64,000 bases of DNA, taken from Atriophallophorus winterbourni. Taxonomy: Eukaryota; Platyhelminthes; Trematoda; Plagiorchiida; Microphallidae. The DNA lies in the NCBI GenBank assembly GCA_013407085.1, contig JACCGJ010005860.1, positions 1 to 64,000 of the forward strand, given 5' to 3'. The notes below the pieces were generated by a model. It was not told the origin of the DNA. It searched no databases and saw only the letters and a program-made list of their open reading frames with translations. Position 1 is the stretch's first letter, and the number at the start of each line of letters is the position of its first letter. Shown piece by piece: positions 52,501 to 62,871 of this stretch. A program made the position numbers and the translations under genes.

Positions 52501-55500
52501 ACGGGAGTCACAGGCCTCGACGGATGCTCAAAACGAAAGGTTATTAGAGGCTTTACATTACGCCGGAGAGATGCGAAGCTCCCCATTACTGTTCCCGTGT
52601 GACTTCAACCTTCCTCATCTTCTTGCCGGATCAGATCATCATCTACATACAATCGATCATAATTTCGGTGAGCTGATCGACACCCTGTCGTTACATAACC
52701 GTTTGTCCGACTTTACTCACAGAAAAGGATCAGAGTTGCTGTCCGTTTTGGATTTAATCCTTACTTCCGATACCACGGCAGTTAAGGTTGTGTATTACAT
52801 TGCCCCCTCGGTCGGAGTGATCATCTTGTGTTAGGCTTTGAATATGTATGCAGCGCTAGGTGTGTATTTCAGTCGGCAAAACTATTCATAAGGATCGAGT
52901 TTACGTAAAACGCTTGGGATAGTAAACGGGCGAGTGCTTGCTTATCACAACACCGAAACACATTGCACGGCACTCACTTTACTTTTACTTTACTTTTGTG
53001 CGACTATATCCTCCTGGAGGATGAGTCGGCTTCAATGAAGGTTCTTGGGGATTTTGGTACAAAGCGGCGTCCCCAGCACCACTCGGCGTTTGTTCGAGCC
53101 AGCTTCACTAGCCTTTGCACAATCAAGTGCGACGTGCAAGGCAGCAGGGAGTTGCCAGAAACCGTATACCAGACTCTGTTCCAGGTTTTTCCTCCGGGTT
53201 TTCTCCCGAAGCCTTTCCCGCGATCGGGTATCCCGCAAGGCATCGTAGGTTTAAAATCAGGGTTTTCCTTCCCTGAGATGAAATGCCTCCCAAGATAACG
53301 AGCTCCATCTGCCCGAAGCAAACTAGTTTTCAGGCGCCAACCACGCGCCTTCGTCCCTTCTTTTGTTGGTAGAAGCAGTTCCACCGGGCTCGGGGAGCCA
53401 CTCGTGCACACCAGAAGCTAGACTTGGTTGTCAGAGGCTATTTGAGACGCGTGCCATATGGAAGCATATTATAAACAGTGGGAGCTTATCCCCACTGCCA
53501 CCCCCGGCTATGACAACCTTTGAAACAAAAAGAATTCAGTCAAACATACATCAAAAATCGCGATTTGTTGATGAACGACGGGCATGCGACTTTCGCTTTA
53601 ACCCTCGTAGTCGCACGAAAAATTGATCGGATAAAGAAAATTTGCTTATGTTCAACACATAAAGACCAGGAATGATGCTTCATTGGAATAATTTTTAGGA
53701 ATTCGAACCAAAGTGAACGCTCTCATCAAGGAATACAAGCAAAAATTACCATCGCTTTCTATCTTTGAAAATGGAAGGAAATCCAGAATTGCTATATCGG
53801 ATTGTCAATGCTAGATTGAGCGTGAAACGAGGGGTGTTTTCAATGCCATATAAGGATGGGTTAACAGTCTCAGCAAAAGAAACAGCTGATGCTCTCGCTT
53901 AATTTTATGCTAAATTTTTTAGTCCGTTAACGATTAAATTGACTAAAGAATTGCCGACATCAACTTCGGCGCAACGCTGACTGTGATCGAGATCAATTCA
54001 GCGATTATAACACGACATTTGTGTCGAATTAACCCTAGGAAATCGCTTGGAGCGGAAGGAATCACTCCAACTGTACTGAAATCCTTTGACTAGCAGAAGT
54101 GTGAACCATCAAGTGAATTGTTTAAACATTCTCTAACCGAAGGAGGGTTCCAACAGAGTGGAAGACAGGGGCAATTTTGACATATTTACAAGGGTGTTAG
54201 ACGTTCAGATCCTGCAAAATAAAGTCCCACCACCTGAATTCCTAGGATATCCGAAGTTCTAGAGCGCATAGTGACAGAAAAATAGTTCATCACGTGCAAT
54301 CACAAAATATACTATCTGTAACGCAGCAGGGTTTTCGCAAATCTCGCTCATGCTTGACGAACTTGTTGACGGTGAAAACAACTGGACCGAAGCAGTTGAC
54401 GAAGGAACTGTGGAACTGTGCACACAAATTATGATTAGGCATGACAAATCCTTAAAACTTAGTATGGCTCATGATGATTTTCTGTCAGATATAGCTGTAC
54501 TACTGACGAACAATTACCACATTGGGGCTTGGATTGTAATCTGCCATTAAAGAAAATCTGTTGAATAAATTAATAATGTTACCGTTATATACTAACCCGT
54601 AAATGAACGTATTCAACTTCCAGGAGTGATGCATGATTTCTGGAAAACACCAGTGCTATTCTTATTACCAATCTTTTTAAAATTCCTCGAAGTAGGTGAA
54701 CCATCAAAGCAGCAATAAACTGATCGCGGGTTGTGACGAAAAAGAATGCAAATGTGGCCAGTTTTTACCCAGGTTATATTCTCGGTTTCCATACCGAACG
54801 TTTGTGACTGCTTCTCACTGGTCAACAGACCGAGTTTGAGCAAAAATAGCATATCCTTTGTAACGAAGTGTTCCCCGTATTACGGTTTCACAATGATGCA
54901 AACCGTACAACTGCTTATAACGCGTCGAGTCACGATTCGGATAACCTTCGAGGTTGAAACCAGGACAAATATTCAAGGGGCGCGTTGATTTGAGAAGACT
55001 TCCATCTGGTGGGATTTCCTTAAACTGTCATAATACAAAAAGGTTCAAAGTTAAATTCAAATGGATAAATTTAAGGGCCGTTTATCAAAAAATCAACTCC
55101 GCCAAGGACGGTCCCAAGCCCGTCTGAGAAAGGAGGGGGGTTGGGCTTAGGGCTAGCAACCCTATCCCGTAAAACCTACATTGCTACGGAAACGATGACA
55201 ACAGATCCGTGGTTCGGTCATGTCTGCAGGATGGATCCCAGTTTGCATACGAAGGTAGCGATGCACTGGCATCCGCAAGGTAAACGAAAAGGGGGACGGC
55301 CCAAGGAAACTTGGCGCAGAACGTTGGAACGCGAACTACATGCACAAGGATTCACGGAGCAGACGGTAAAGGAAGCAGCGACAGACCGGAACCACTGGCG
55401 TGAAGTTGTCTTCGCCTCATGTGCCACCCGGCACGGAGAGGACTGAATGAATGAATGAATGAATTATCAAAAAATCCGCGACAGCTTACAACAAATTCTT

Positions 55501-58500
55501 GTACCTGTTTATGTTTGTCAAGCGAATTTAATCGAATAAATTGTAAATGACATTAGTGAATAACAAACGCTTGAAATGGACCATTTTGCGGACACCACAT
55601 TTTCGCTGAACCTGTTGGAAAATCGAGTTTACTCGAATGTAGTAGAAACTCCTACACACTTGTGAAGTGTTTTCAAAATTAATCTTCATTTTCTGACACG
55701 ATTGGAAACTTTGTGAGGGAAACTCTGTTTTTTTGGCCCTAAGACATACACACCAACCTTTTGCTTCTACTGCATGGATTATGAATCCTTCGTGATGCAA
55801 ACGTACGAAATAAACTCAACCAGCTTTCGCTGTCATTTATGCGGGTGAAATCTGTAACGCAAACACTGTGCTATCAGTATTATGCTACATAATCTCAACG
55901 GCACTTTTCTGTATTGTATATATCGAAGAATGCTACCACCCAATAGAACATCAAGAGCCATTCAAGAGCAAAATAAATAGTGGGTATGTGAGTAAACCTG
56001 GATAGAATCAATATGATGTTTTATAAGCGAACGAAACTCAAGTCGAACTAAATCAAATGAGCCTATCCACGCACTCAATGTTGTTGAATGTATTCAGTGA
56101 ATCGATTGCATTGTACCATATATTGTTACGTCAGAAATTAGACCACTGATTTTCTAAAAGAAATTACTATTTATGAAGCTAGGGGGTGCGATGTTTGAAT
56201 TTTTATCGGATTTTTCTGTTTGAAAATCCCATTGTAGTTACAGATTTTCGGAAACGTATTTAACACAGAGCCCCATCATACGCAGGTATAATAGGTATTA
56301 ACCACCTAGTACTTACAGGCATTTGTATTATACAAATCCTGATATCAGCACATGTTCTTAAGCTCCCTGGAGCCTGGCCATGACCGTAATACATTGCTAA
56401 AGCTAATATAGAAATACCAAACGTATGAAGGAAACATGTACAACTGGTTTCCAAGTAACTAGTTATCCAATGTGTCAAAAGACCACTGAAAAGTACCTCA
56501 CATGCTCGCTAAGAGAAGAACAAACAGCCCAGAACATGTAGAATATCGAAAGTGCAGTGAATGGGTGAAACAGCAAAACATTGACAATATATATGCGTTT
56601 CTCAACTTGACACAACTTCGATTCGTTATTATGCTTTTGAAAAAACCATAGTTCGTCGAATGGATCTAAATAGTGATTTTGTTATACAACCTTGTTTAAA
56701 TTTGGTTAGTTTATGTTGTACAGCTCCCTTCCATAGTCGTGTAAATTTATGATCTCGTGCTTTCACTGGCAATGAGCCGTTTTAAGTTTGTTTGGACCAA
56801 TGGCTCTCTTGATCCCATCATACATGCCATGAAAATTCCCAGTATCCGCAGCTTTTCGGATACCAAGGCTAATTTCTGTCCAGTAGTCATTTTCACATCG
56901 CCTTGCAGTCTGTTCGACCTTATTTCTAACTGCTCTTAAAAGTCGTTAGTTTTCATCTGTTGGCATACCTTTGAACCTCAAGAATGCTGGCCGTTTCTCA
57001 TCCTATACAGCAATCATCTCAGAAGCTTTTGCTTCGAACCAGTCGCTCGTTCGAGCTTTCTTCGGACTCGGCATATGCAGATTTTTATCGATTCCCAGTG
57101 TTCTGAAGCCGATTCAAGTGGGGTTGTCCTGCTGAACTCGGCTGTGAAGGCTTTTGCAAATCGCGCAGCTAGATTAGGTTCGCACATGCGGGTGACGTAA
57201 ATCCTAGGCTTACCAGACAATTTGGTGCGGTGAAATCTCGTGTCGGAAAGCTTCAGTTTTGCACAAACCAGTGAATGATCAGTGTCACAGTCTGCGCTTT
57301 GATATGATCTGGTGAGAAGTACGTTTCCTATATTAGTGCGCCTAACAAGAATAAGATCAAGCTGGTGCCAGTGCTTAGAGCGAGGATGTTTCCAAGAGAC
57401 CTTATGCTGTGGTTTTGTTTGAAAGAAGGTGTTACTAACACAGAGACTGAACTGTGTGCATAATTCTAAAAGGCGTAGTCCATTTTCATTAGTTTTACCT
57501 ACACCGAATTTCCCGAGACAGCTTTGCCAAGATTCGTAATCCGCACCAACTCTAGCTTTGAAATCACCCAATACCACTACACAGTTTCTTTGTGGCACGT
57601 TTTTCAGGACTGTTGCGAGGTTGTAATAAAAAGCGTCTTTTTCAGTAGTCGTCGCAGAGAGCGTCGGCGCATAAACGTTTACCAACGTAATGGTACCAGT
57701 AATGCACCTCAGATTTAGAGTCCAAATCCGTTCGCTCCCGCTGCTGCTCTGTTCTGTTGCATTTAGAATGTCGTTTCGAACGGCAAACCCAACTCCATGC
57801 AGTCGAGGCTCATCAGAACCCCTTCCTTTCCAAAAATGCGTAATCTCTTTCTGTTAGTATACCAGTGTCTGGTAATCGCGTATCTTGCAGGGCAGCCACG
57901 TCGACATTCAGTCTCTTTAACTCCTTGGTAATCACAGCAGATTTTATTACGCCTCTGATATTCGAGACGTCGTCATGAAATCCAGGAAGCATGGACCGGA
58001 CGTTCCAGGTTCCCAGTTTCAAAAATGACATTTGTTTTTAGTAGTTGGTTTCGCTGGTGCGGAAAAACAGTCTGCTTGTCGGTTGATTCCTAATCCCCAT
58101 GCACCCAATGAGGATAGCAGACCGCGGCTGCCCAGCTTGAGGCGGGCGGTAGCCGTCCAATGAGACCTGAAAATCTCTCCCACCGTCGAAAGCAACCCCA
58201 GGCGCTGATCTCTACGCCAATCGAGCCATAGCTTTTAACCGGTATCTGCTGCTTCCCGTGTTATTATCCGCAGAAGCGGAATGGAGTGTCCTCTCCATTG
58301 GTGCGTTGTGATATACGCCAGGTCAGTTCAAAGTGGAGAACTAGCTGTTGCCCACGCAGCAAGTGCTCCCTCTCCACGACACCACCGGAACCGAAGGAAC
58401 AGCTAGGCTGATACGTTTGGACAACGATGCCATCGCAGAAGTTATCAGGGCGAAGTTGTATAAAACTTCGGACTGCCTAACGGGACTCCGGCTCCGGATT

Positions 58501-61500
58501 TTTCCTCGAGGTTGACTCCTGAAACCTTTTCCATGATTGGATGTAGCCACAAGGCAGTGGAGGTTTGAGATAAGGGTTTTCCTTCCACTAGGTGGACCGT
58601 CTTCATGGACTTACGAGCTCCAACTGCCCGAAGCATGCTGGTTTTTAGGCGCCAGTCAGCCGCCTTCGCCCTTTCTGTTGTCAGTAGAAGCAGTTCCGCC
58701 GGGTCACACAGGACCACGCGTTCAGGCCAGGAGCTGGAATTGGTTGTCAGAGGCTATATGAGACACGTGCAATTGAAGCATTTTTGGAATTGGGAGCTTA
58801 TCCCCAAAACCGCCTCGGCTTTGACAACCTTGGAACCATCAACATGATACATTACAATTTTAAATATGTCCCGAAACATAATAGCAAAGAACCACACTTC
58901 ACAATTCGCAGTAGGACTAGAAAATGGTTGACAAAGTGAAATTTGGCATGGGCTATTCACAGGGTGGCCAGAACTGATTCGACGTGGGCAAACTTCCGCG
59001 AATTGCAGAATCAATTCACAAATCTCATCCGAGAGGACAAAAAAGATCACCAGCTTTAGCTGGCGGTAAGAATGCAGAGAAATCCCAAACTGCTTTATCG
59101 AACTGTTAAAAAAACCACGAAGCTGAAACCTGGTGTTTTTTGATCATGACAGATAACGGACTAACTGATTCTGTGCTGGAAAGCGCTAACGCTCTAGCCA
59201 GTTTTTATTCACGAGTTATCACCCCCAAGGATGAATTACAACCGGAATTGTCGGAATTGTCAGCACCGATTGTGCCGGAGACTATATGCGATATATGCAT
59301 CAATTCTGAAATAGTGCAGCACCAACTACGCAAGTATAATATCAACAAGTCCCCGGGAGCTGACGGAATCACAGTTGCAATCCTAAAGTTATGCGGCAGT
59401 CAATTGTGCGAACCACTTTGTGATTTATTAAATCACTCTTTGAGGGAGGTTGTTGTACCGACTGACTGGAAGAGAGGAATCATAACCCCCTTCTACAAAG
59501 GTAGAACTCGTTCTGACCCAGCAAATTACCGCCCTGTTAAACTCCTCTCAGTGATCTCAAAAGTTATTGAGCGAATTGTGTGCGAAAGAATTGTGAGTCA
59601 TCTCGAAGCCCAAAACTTGTTGTCCAGAGAGCAACATGGATTTCGGAAGTCTCGTTCTTGCTTGACTAACCTACTATGACACTGGATGACTGGACGCAGG
59701 CAGTGGATGAGGGTGGTTGCTTGCATGCGTGTTACTTGGACATGTCAAAGGCGTTCGATCGCGTGGACTATTCTATACGCCTGAGCAAGCTGCACGATGT
59801 TGGTATTAATGGGATCCTTCTTACCTGGCTGAAAAGTTATCTTCTTATTCAAAGTTATTCAAAGTTTTAATGGTCCAAAAAGAGAAAGGCAACTGTACGT
59901 ATCGATGGTGTGATGTGCGAGGAAATCGAAGCCACTAGCAGTGTTCCACGAGGTTTTGTACTTGGTCCGGTTCTCTTTTTGGTCTACATCAACGAGCTTC
60001 AGAAATTTTTCACATTCAAAATGGTTCTTTTTGTGGATGATGTTAAACTTAGGATGTGTATCATGTCAAGCCTGGACTGTTTGCGCTTACAAAGCGATTT
60101 GGATATATTGAAAAGCTGGTCAGAGCGAAACAAACTTCCATTTAACTTCAGAAAGTATAAAATGTTGCAAATAGGCAAAGATTTCCTATGCTTATACAAC
60201 CTTGGATCAAAACAACTAGAATGGAAAACAATAGAGAAGGACATCGGCGCATGGATTAGTGGAAGTTTTAGGAATAGCGTGCAATGCGAAGCAGTGGGTA
60301 ACCGAGCTAGCAACATGCTAGGTATGCTTCGGCGTATTTTCGGACTTGTTTCCTGGGAAACATTCCCCATGCTCCTAAATACGTATATTAACCGAGCGAT
60401 GGATTACTCAGTGCAAGCTTGTGCACCATGGCTACAAAAGGACATCAAGCTCCTCGAAAGGATTTATCACAGAGCAACTAAAATGGTTGACTGTCTCCGC
60501 AACCTACCATATAAGAATCGACTGGTTCATCTTAAATTGGATACACTGTCTCGCAGATGAGTTTGATTTGATCTAATCCCAACTTGTAATATAATGAACT
60601 CAAAGATGCACCCTTTAAGGCATCTATTTCGCCTCCGGTCAAGCCATGGCACACGTATTCACCCACTGGCATTTGATATTCCACATTCTCACCGGAACTG
60701 TCGTCGGTTTTTCTATTCGGTGCGCGTTTGTTTCCTATGGAACTCCCTACCGTCATATATTGTCCAATAATCTAGTGAAAGGATTTTCAGGAACAAATTG
60801 GATATATTTATGCGTAGTAATTCCACCCTACACCCGTTTATATAACATGATCATTATCAAAACGAATATTTTTTCCATGATACCGAGACATTACATGACA
60901 TTTTTTTCTAACTGTGAAACTGTCAATCTTCCTAATGACTCAATTTTATTGTATATATATAATTGTTGTCCTTATACGAATATCCTGTGGTGTTGTACAG
61001 CTACGAGCTTTTTATACCATAAATTTTGAATCTTCTTGAATCTTGAATCTTGAAATATTGAAACGTCTGTTCACTGATATTCGTTTCAGCAAAATCGGTC
61101 TTACTGTATCCGGTTAGTAAGTGACAACAACTAGGAAACTTTTTTGTTGTGAAGAATTAGTTATATAAGTCATCGTTGAATTTCTCCGAACATTGAAGCT
61201 TCGTCAGACTAATTGCGCCAAAAAGAACATAATTTTGGTTATCCTAATATTTAGCTGGCACATTTCAAGTTGTCTAAGAAATGCATAGGCCATTTTGAGA
61301 GCTGAACATTTCCGAAAAGACACGATATAAAAGAATCAATTGACGCGCATACCCGAATGTTGTGAAATCCGTTGACTGTTTTGTTTCTGTGTTGGTGTGA
61401 TTAACCTCCGCTGACTGATTAGTCTGTCTGTGTAATTTGTAGTAATCAAGCACGCGAATGATCTGTAGAGAAGTCATCTTCGGATTGACTAGGTGAACGC

Positions 61501-62862
61501 AATGTAAGCCTGAAAAATGCGCGTATCTGCACACTCGATCTGACGAAGCTCCCACTCAGAAAGAAACAATATTAAAAAGTGCTATTACCCATTGACATGT
61601 TCTACTTTCACATTTGTTCCCCATGTCGCTTCCGAAGGATCGGTGAAAACAAAAGAATTAATCTGTACAAAATTGCTTGAGGAGAGAATAAAAGACCTTC
61701 TTTGGCACAGAATAAAAACGAGTATTACTTCACACAATAAAGCAGAAGATTAAATATATCACGATCCCAATTAATTTCAAGTAAGCATGTGCCTATTAAC
61801 GTCATGCTGAAAGAAGAGACAAAGATTATGTTTGTCACCGGCGCCATACCATCGTTTACGGAGCGGACACAGTTCGGAATGTCTGTTTTCGGTAGGCCAT
61901 GACTGATCACAACGGTAGAAATTTATTACTTGTGAAGTTTTGGTGAATATAATGGAAGTCGCGTTGATACATTTTACTCCCAAGTATTCCGTTGCGAGGT
62001 TGAACTTGCGCTCAAAATGATTGTAGGTTCCAGAAGATTGCCTAAACTTTCGACAATATTGCAATCGCACTGAAATGTCCTGATTAAGCTTCACACAACA
62101 TCCTCAGTACCCAGTTTTTTATTGAAGTTAAAATAATTCTGGGCTACACCAATTTACATTTTTACGGATTGTTCTCGTCACGGTGGTTGTTAAGTTCTTA
62201 AATCATGGTTTTTCAATTTAATTTTCAGTTGATATTTTTTTAACAAATTCCACTTTACTCATTTCCATTCAGTTTAATTGAGACTTCAGTACCCTTTGTC
62301 ATGGCCCCAGTTAACGTTTGCTCATTAAACCGAACCAATAAAAATTTGTGTTCCAGAGTCATTTTCAGTGTGTTTTACAGTTTTTCCGACGAAATCTAAC
62401 ACAGCTTGAGCAAAAATGCAATTCCTTAAATTTATTTTTGACATGTTAACACCTTGTAACTAAAATTTTGTTTCATGATTTCCGTATGTCTACGAAATGT
62501 ACAAGCTTATAACAACACGTCACATTACATTACATTCGAATAAGCACTAAAACGCAAGGAATTTCAGCGACATTAATATATACGTTCTCCATATACGTTC
62601 TCCATTTCTTTCAATGCCGGTGTACAGTAGCTTGCTGTCAGTAAGTTCCGCTTCTTTTCTATGCACTTTTGCACTACCGTGGGATGATGCTTCCAAGGTA
62701 TGAGACTCACAATCAGGTCGTTATTCTGAACCAAACGACCGAATCGCTCTTGTTCCGTCAAGACGTCCAGTTGGACAGACTTCACATGCTCGTAGTTGTT
62801 GAGTAACTCATGAAGTTCTTCTCGCTTATTCGCAGCTAAAAATGACAGCATGGATACAACCT
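46461..62862 (-). CDS. AASS: Alpha-aminoadipic semialdehyde synthase, saccharopine dehydrogenase half (five recognised exons)
   Basis: Recognised exons, 5' to 3': 62862-62597, 55024-54769, 50370-50282, 46848-46660 and 46585-46461. Together they follow the C-terminal half of animal AASS in order, which oxidises saccharopine to alpha-aminoadipic semialdehyde and glutamate with NAD in mitochondria, the second step of lysine breakdown. Diagnostic blocks: NNDLIVSLIPWKHHPTVVQK with LLTASYCTPALKEME, then GFNLEGYPNRDSTRY with RGTLRYKG, then ERDMIIM, AMCKTVGLPTAIAAKMIVDG and GEIQ. Expected exons for the GELGLDPG-to-KFSWSP region (between 62597 and 55024) and for the segment before LGLL (between 54769 and 50370) were not found. 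The N-terminal lysine-ketoglutarate reductase half should lie past 64000. Exon 55024-54769 has a frameshift. Confidence 0.88.
46660..46848 (-). CDS. AASS: AASS penultimate exon
   Basis: Acceptor CTGCTCATCAG, donor G|GTAAGT. Encodes GPSERDMIIMAHELIIDWPK, then NLIVYGESGRGKAGLAMCKT and VGLPTAIAAKMIVDG. The ESGRGKAG stretch is longer than the vertebrate counterpart. Confidence 0.92.
46919..47559. other. AASS intron, nothing recognised
   Basis: Part of the 3.4-kb intron between the exons at 50282 and 46848. Confidence 0.4.
47560..48760 (-). mobile_element. CR1-like LINE family C, inverted copy in AASS intron, split by a plus-strand copy
   Basis: The reverse-complemented tail TTCAGTTCAG and TTTTAATGGTCTAAAAAGCA start it at the left. 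Coding relics at 47998-47774 (NHPLQCLINL...SRLNC) and 48752-48483 (INTYIRPTIEYVVQAWSK, QKDFDVIISKTLR). Sense orientation relative to AASS. Confidence 0.75.
48135..48490 (+). mobile_element. CR1-like LINE family C 3' end nested inside an inverted copy
   Basis: Plus-strand 3' coding end (ELTVLIPTSRLNC near 48190-48230, then FTWNTLPSTVTHSANLDIF-like relics) and tail TTTTTAGACCATTACAAC with a TTGAGTCACTTTGAATCAC-type repeat. The element on both sides is in the opposite orientation. Confidence 0.75.
48761..50281. other. AASS intron with a faint foldback-related repeat
   Basis: 49795-49870 (CTGTCTCTAACTGATGAG, AAACCGATGGTGGGCTGTG) resembles the spacer of the 44-kb foldback. Otherwise nothing recognised. 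Confidence 0.35.
50282..50370 (-). CDS. AASS: AASS 89-nt exon
   Basis: Acceptor TCATTTGCAG, donor GTAAGTAAG. Encodes LGLLSDDQVVPANTPPTSTS...LAKYLSYG, matching LGLLGDE...SYG of animal AASS, and splices in phase to GPSERDM of the next exon. Confidence 0.85.
50371..51396. other. AASS intron, nothing recognised
   Basis: One expected AASS exon should lie between here and 54769 but was not identified. Confidence 0.35.
51397..51762 (+). CDS. Unrecognised 121-codon open frame inside AASS intron
   Basis: From the ATG at 51397 (MKVYHMHVCVFQVVNQISSD) to the TAG at 51760. I recognise no family. Visible features are a hydrophilic middle (YCEEFEMHLIKIHSTKSANL) and a basic C-terminus ending DVMTRVVLK; no signal peptide or membrane segment. 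Its length is above that of most random frames in this AT-rich stretch, but it is antisense to AASS and has no clear promoter or splice context. It could be a chance frame or a decayed element. Confidence 0.2.
   Translation: MKVYHMHVCVFQVVNQISSDKLAHRKYSCVSKSLQIPNADMIVSLIKYCEEFEMHLIKIHSTKSANLLRSMVKNGSHFFKMLHYSGYTFGPLKCPRNQNYRTAFRLRGLPLLDVMTRVVLK
51763..52377. other. AASS intron, nothing recognised
   Basis: AT-rich, no repeats matched. Confidence 0.35.
52378..52840 (+). mobile_element. CR1-like LINE endonuclease fragment
   Basis: The frame 52379-52834 encodes LLFPCDFNLPHL (GDFN replaced by CDFN) and FGELIDTLSLHNRLSDFTHR, then LLSVLDLILTSD, the middle and end of an APE endonuclease. The first ~20 codons (NTENHPLNQLLN) look like the C-terminus of another family C copy, so this may be a junction of two fragments. 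Confidence 0.7.
52990..53530 (-). mobile_element. RTE-type LINE 5' leader fragment
   Basis: The reverse complement matches the leader of RTE R2 (25190-25870, without its SINE) and 58430-58850: TTTTCAGGCGCCA, CATCTGCCCGAAGC, and the GGTTGTCAGAGGCTAT block. No coding part follows. Confidence 0.75.
53690..54440 (+). mobile_element. CR1-like LINE family C, decayed linker and RT start
   Basis: MEGNPELLYRIVNARLSVKR (53770-53830), KDGLTVSAKETADALA then stop, NPRKSLGAEGIT near 54025, and QQGFRKSRSCLTNLLTV-like sequence near 54325-54375, all with frame changes. The corresponding parts of the copy at 58870-61050 read the same order. Confidence 0.7.
54769..55024 (-). CDS. AASS: AASS exon with apparent frameshift
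   Basis: Acceptor TTTTGTATTATGACAG, then FKEIPPDGSLLKSTRPLNI, PGFNLEGYPNRDSTRYKQLY and VIRGTLRYKGY. At about 54845-54855 the homology moves to the +1 frame (MLFLLKLGLLTSEKQ ... ENITW), ending at donor GTAAAA at 54768. Relative to human AASS the GTLRY-to-TW span is about 8 nt short. Confidence 0.85.
55070..55470 (+). mobile_element. LINE 3' end with (TGAA)n tail, next to an AASS exon
   Basis: MTTDPWFGHVCRMDPSLHTK, then KRKGGRPKETWRRTLERELH and DRNHWREVVFASCATRHGED, the C-terminus shared by many animal LINE polyproteins, stop at 55446, then TGAATGAATGAATGAATGAA. It lies about 45 bp upstream of the acceptor side of the AASS exon 55024-54769. Confidence 0.8.
55471..56754. other. AASS intron, nothing certain
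   Basis: An expected AASS exon should lie between 55024 and 62597. A stretch at 56500-56310 has a splice-like acceptor and donor but its translation does not fit well (see rejected). Confidence 0.3.
56755..58850 (-). pseudogene. RTE-type LINE R3: leader, endonuclease and linker
   Basis: The leader 58850-58040 matches RTE R2 and 52990-53530. The ATG at 58031 starts MSFLKLGTWNVRSMLPGFHD, with AALQDTRL (the Glu position is Asp here), then a frame change. 57685-57014 has MVNVYAPTLSATTTEKDAFY, VVVLGDFKARVG (Asn of GDFN replaced by Lys), HQLDLILVRR and DTDHSLVCAKLKL, the full APE fold. The linker continues to about 56760 (ENDYWTEISLGIRKAADTGN, FHGMYDGIKRAIGPNK) with stops. RT is missing. It sits in an AASS intron in sense orientation. 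Confidence 0.85.
58870..61050 (+). pseudogene. CR1-like LINE family C, longest copy, with (TTGAATC)n tail
   Basis: The linker relic (58900-59130) precedes RT: PGADGITVAILKLCGS, RSDPANYRPVKLLSVISKVI and REQHGFRKSRSCLTNLL to the TGA at 59677. A second frame has HACYLDMSKAFDRVDYS (59720-59770), a third (59910-60560) has VPRGFVLGPVLFLVYINELQ and FVDDVKL (FVDD for FADD), then EKDIGAWISGSF and INRAMDYSVQACAPWLQKDI. The 3' UTR is followed by TTCTTGAATCTTGAATCTTG at about 61032. Three frames and at least three stops make it defective. Confidence 0.85.
61051..62576. other. AASS intron, nothing recognised
   Basis: No repeat or exon identified. Short open frames at 61274-61555 and 61777-62094 (minus) do not match AASS. 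Confidence 0.35.
62577..62602 (-). repeat. AASS: 13-bp tandem repeat creating two adjacent splice donors
   Basis: ATATACGTTCTCC occurs twice in a row on the plus strand; on the minus strand each unit contributes GAAC|GTATAT. Confidence 0.8.
62597..62862 (-). CDS. AASS: AASS exon: start of saccharopine dehydrogenase domain
   Basis: Acceptor CAACAACAG at 62863-62871, then GTT GTA TCC ATG CTG TCA. Encodes VVSMLSFLAANKREELHEL through VKSVQLDVLTEQE and DLIVSLIPW to TASYCTPALKEMEN. Ends phase 0 at the first of two GTATAT donors made by a 13-bp tandem repeat (62577-62602). Confidence 0.9.
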
Positions 62863-62871
62863 CTGTTGTTG

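Noticed and set aside
56310..56500. Minus-strand stretch with acceptor GGTACTTTTCAG and donor GTAAGTA whose frame contains YYGHGQAPGSLR, loosely like the AASS YCGGLPAP segment
   Set aside because: The strongly conserved residues that should follow (N-P-L-x-Y-K-F-S-W) are absent; similarity is limited to a few small residues.
61800..61910. Minus-strand HGLPKTDIPNCVRSV, another loose match to the same AASS segment
   Set aside because: Too short, no KFSW block, and no convincing splice frame with the neighbouring exons.
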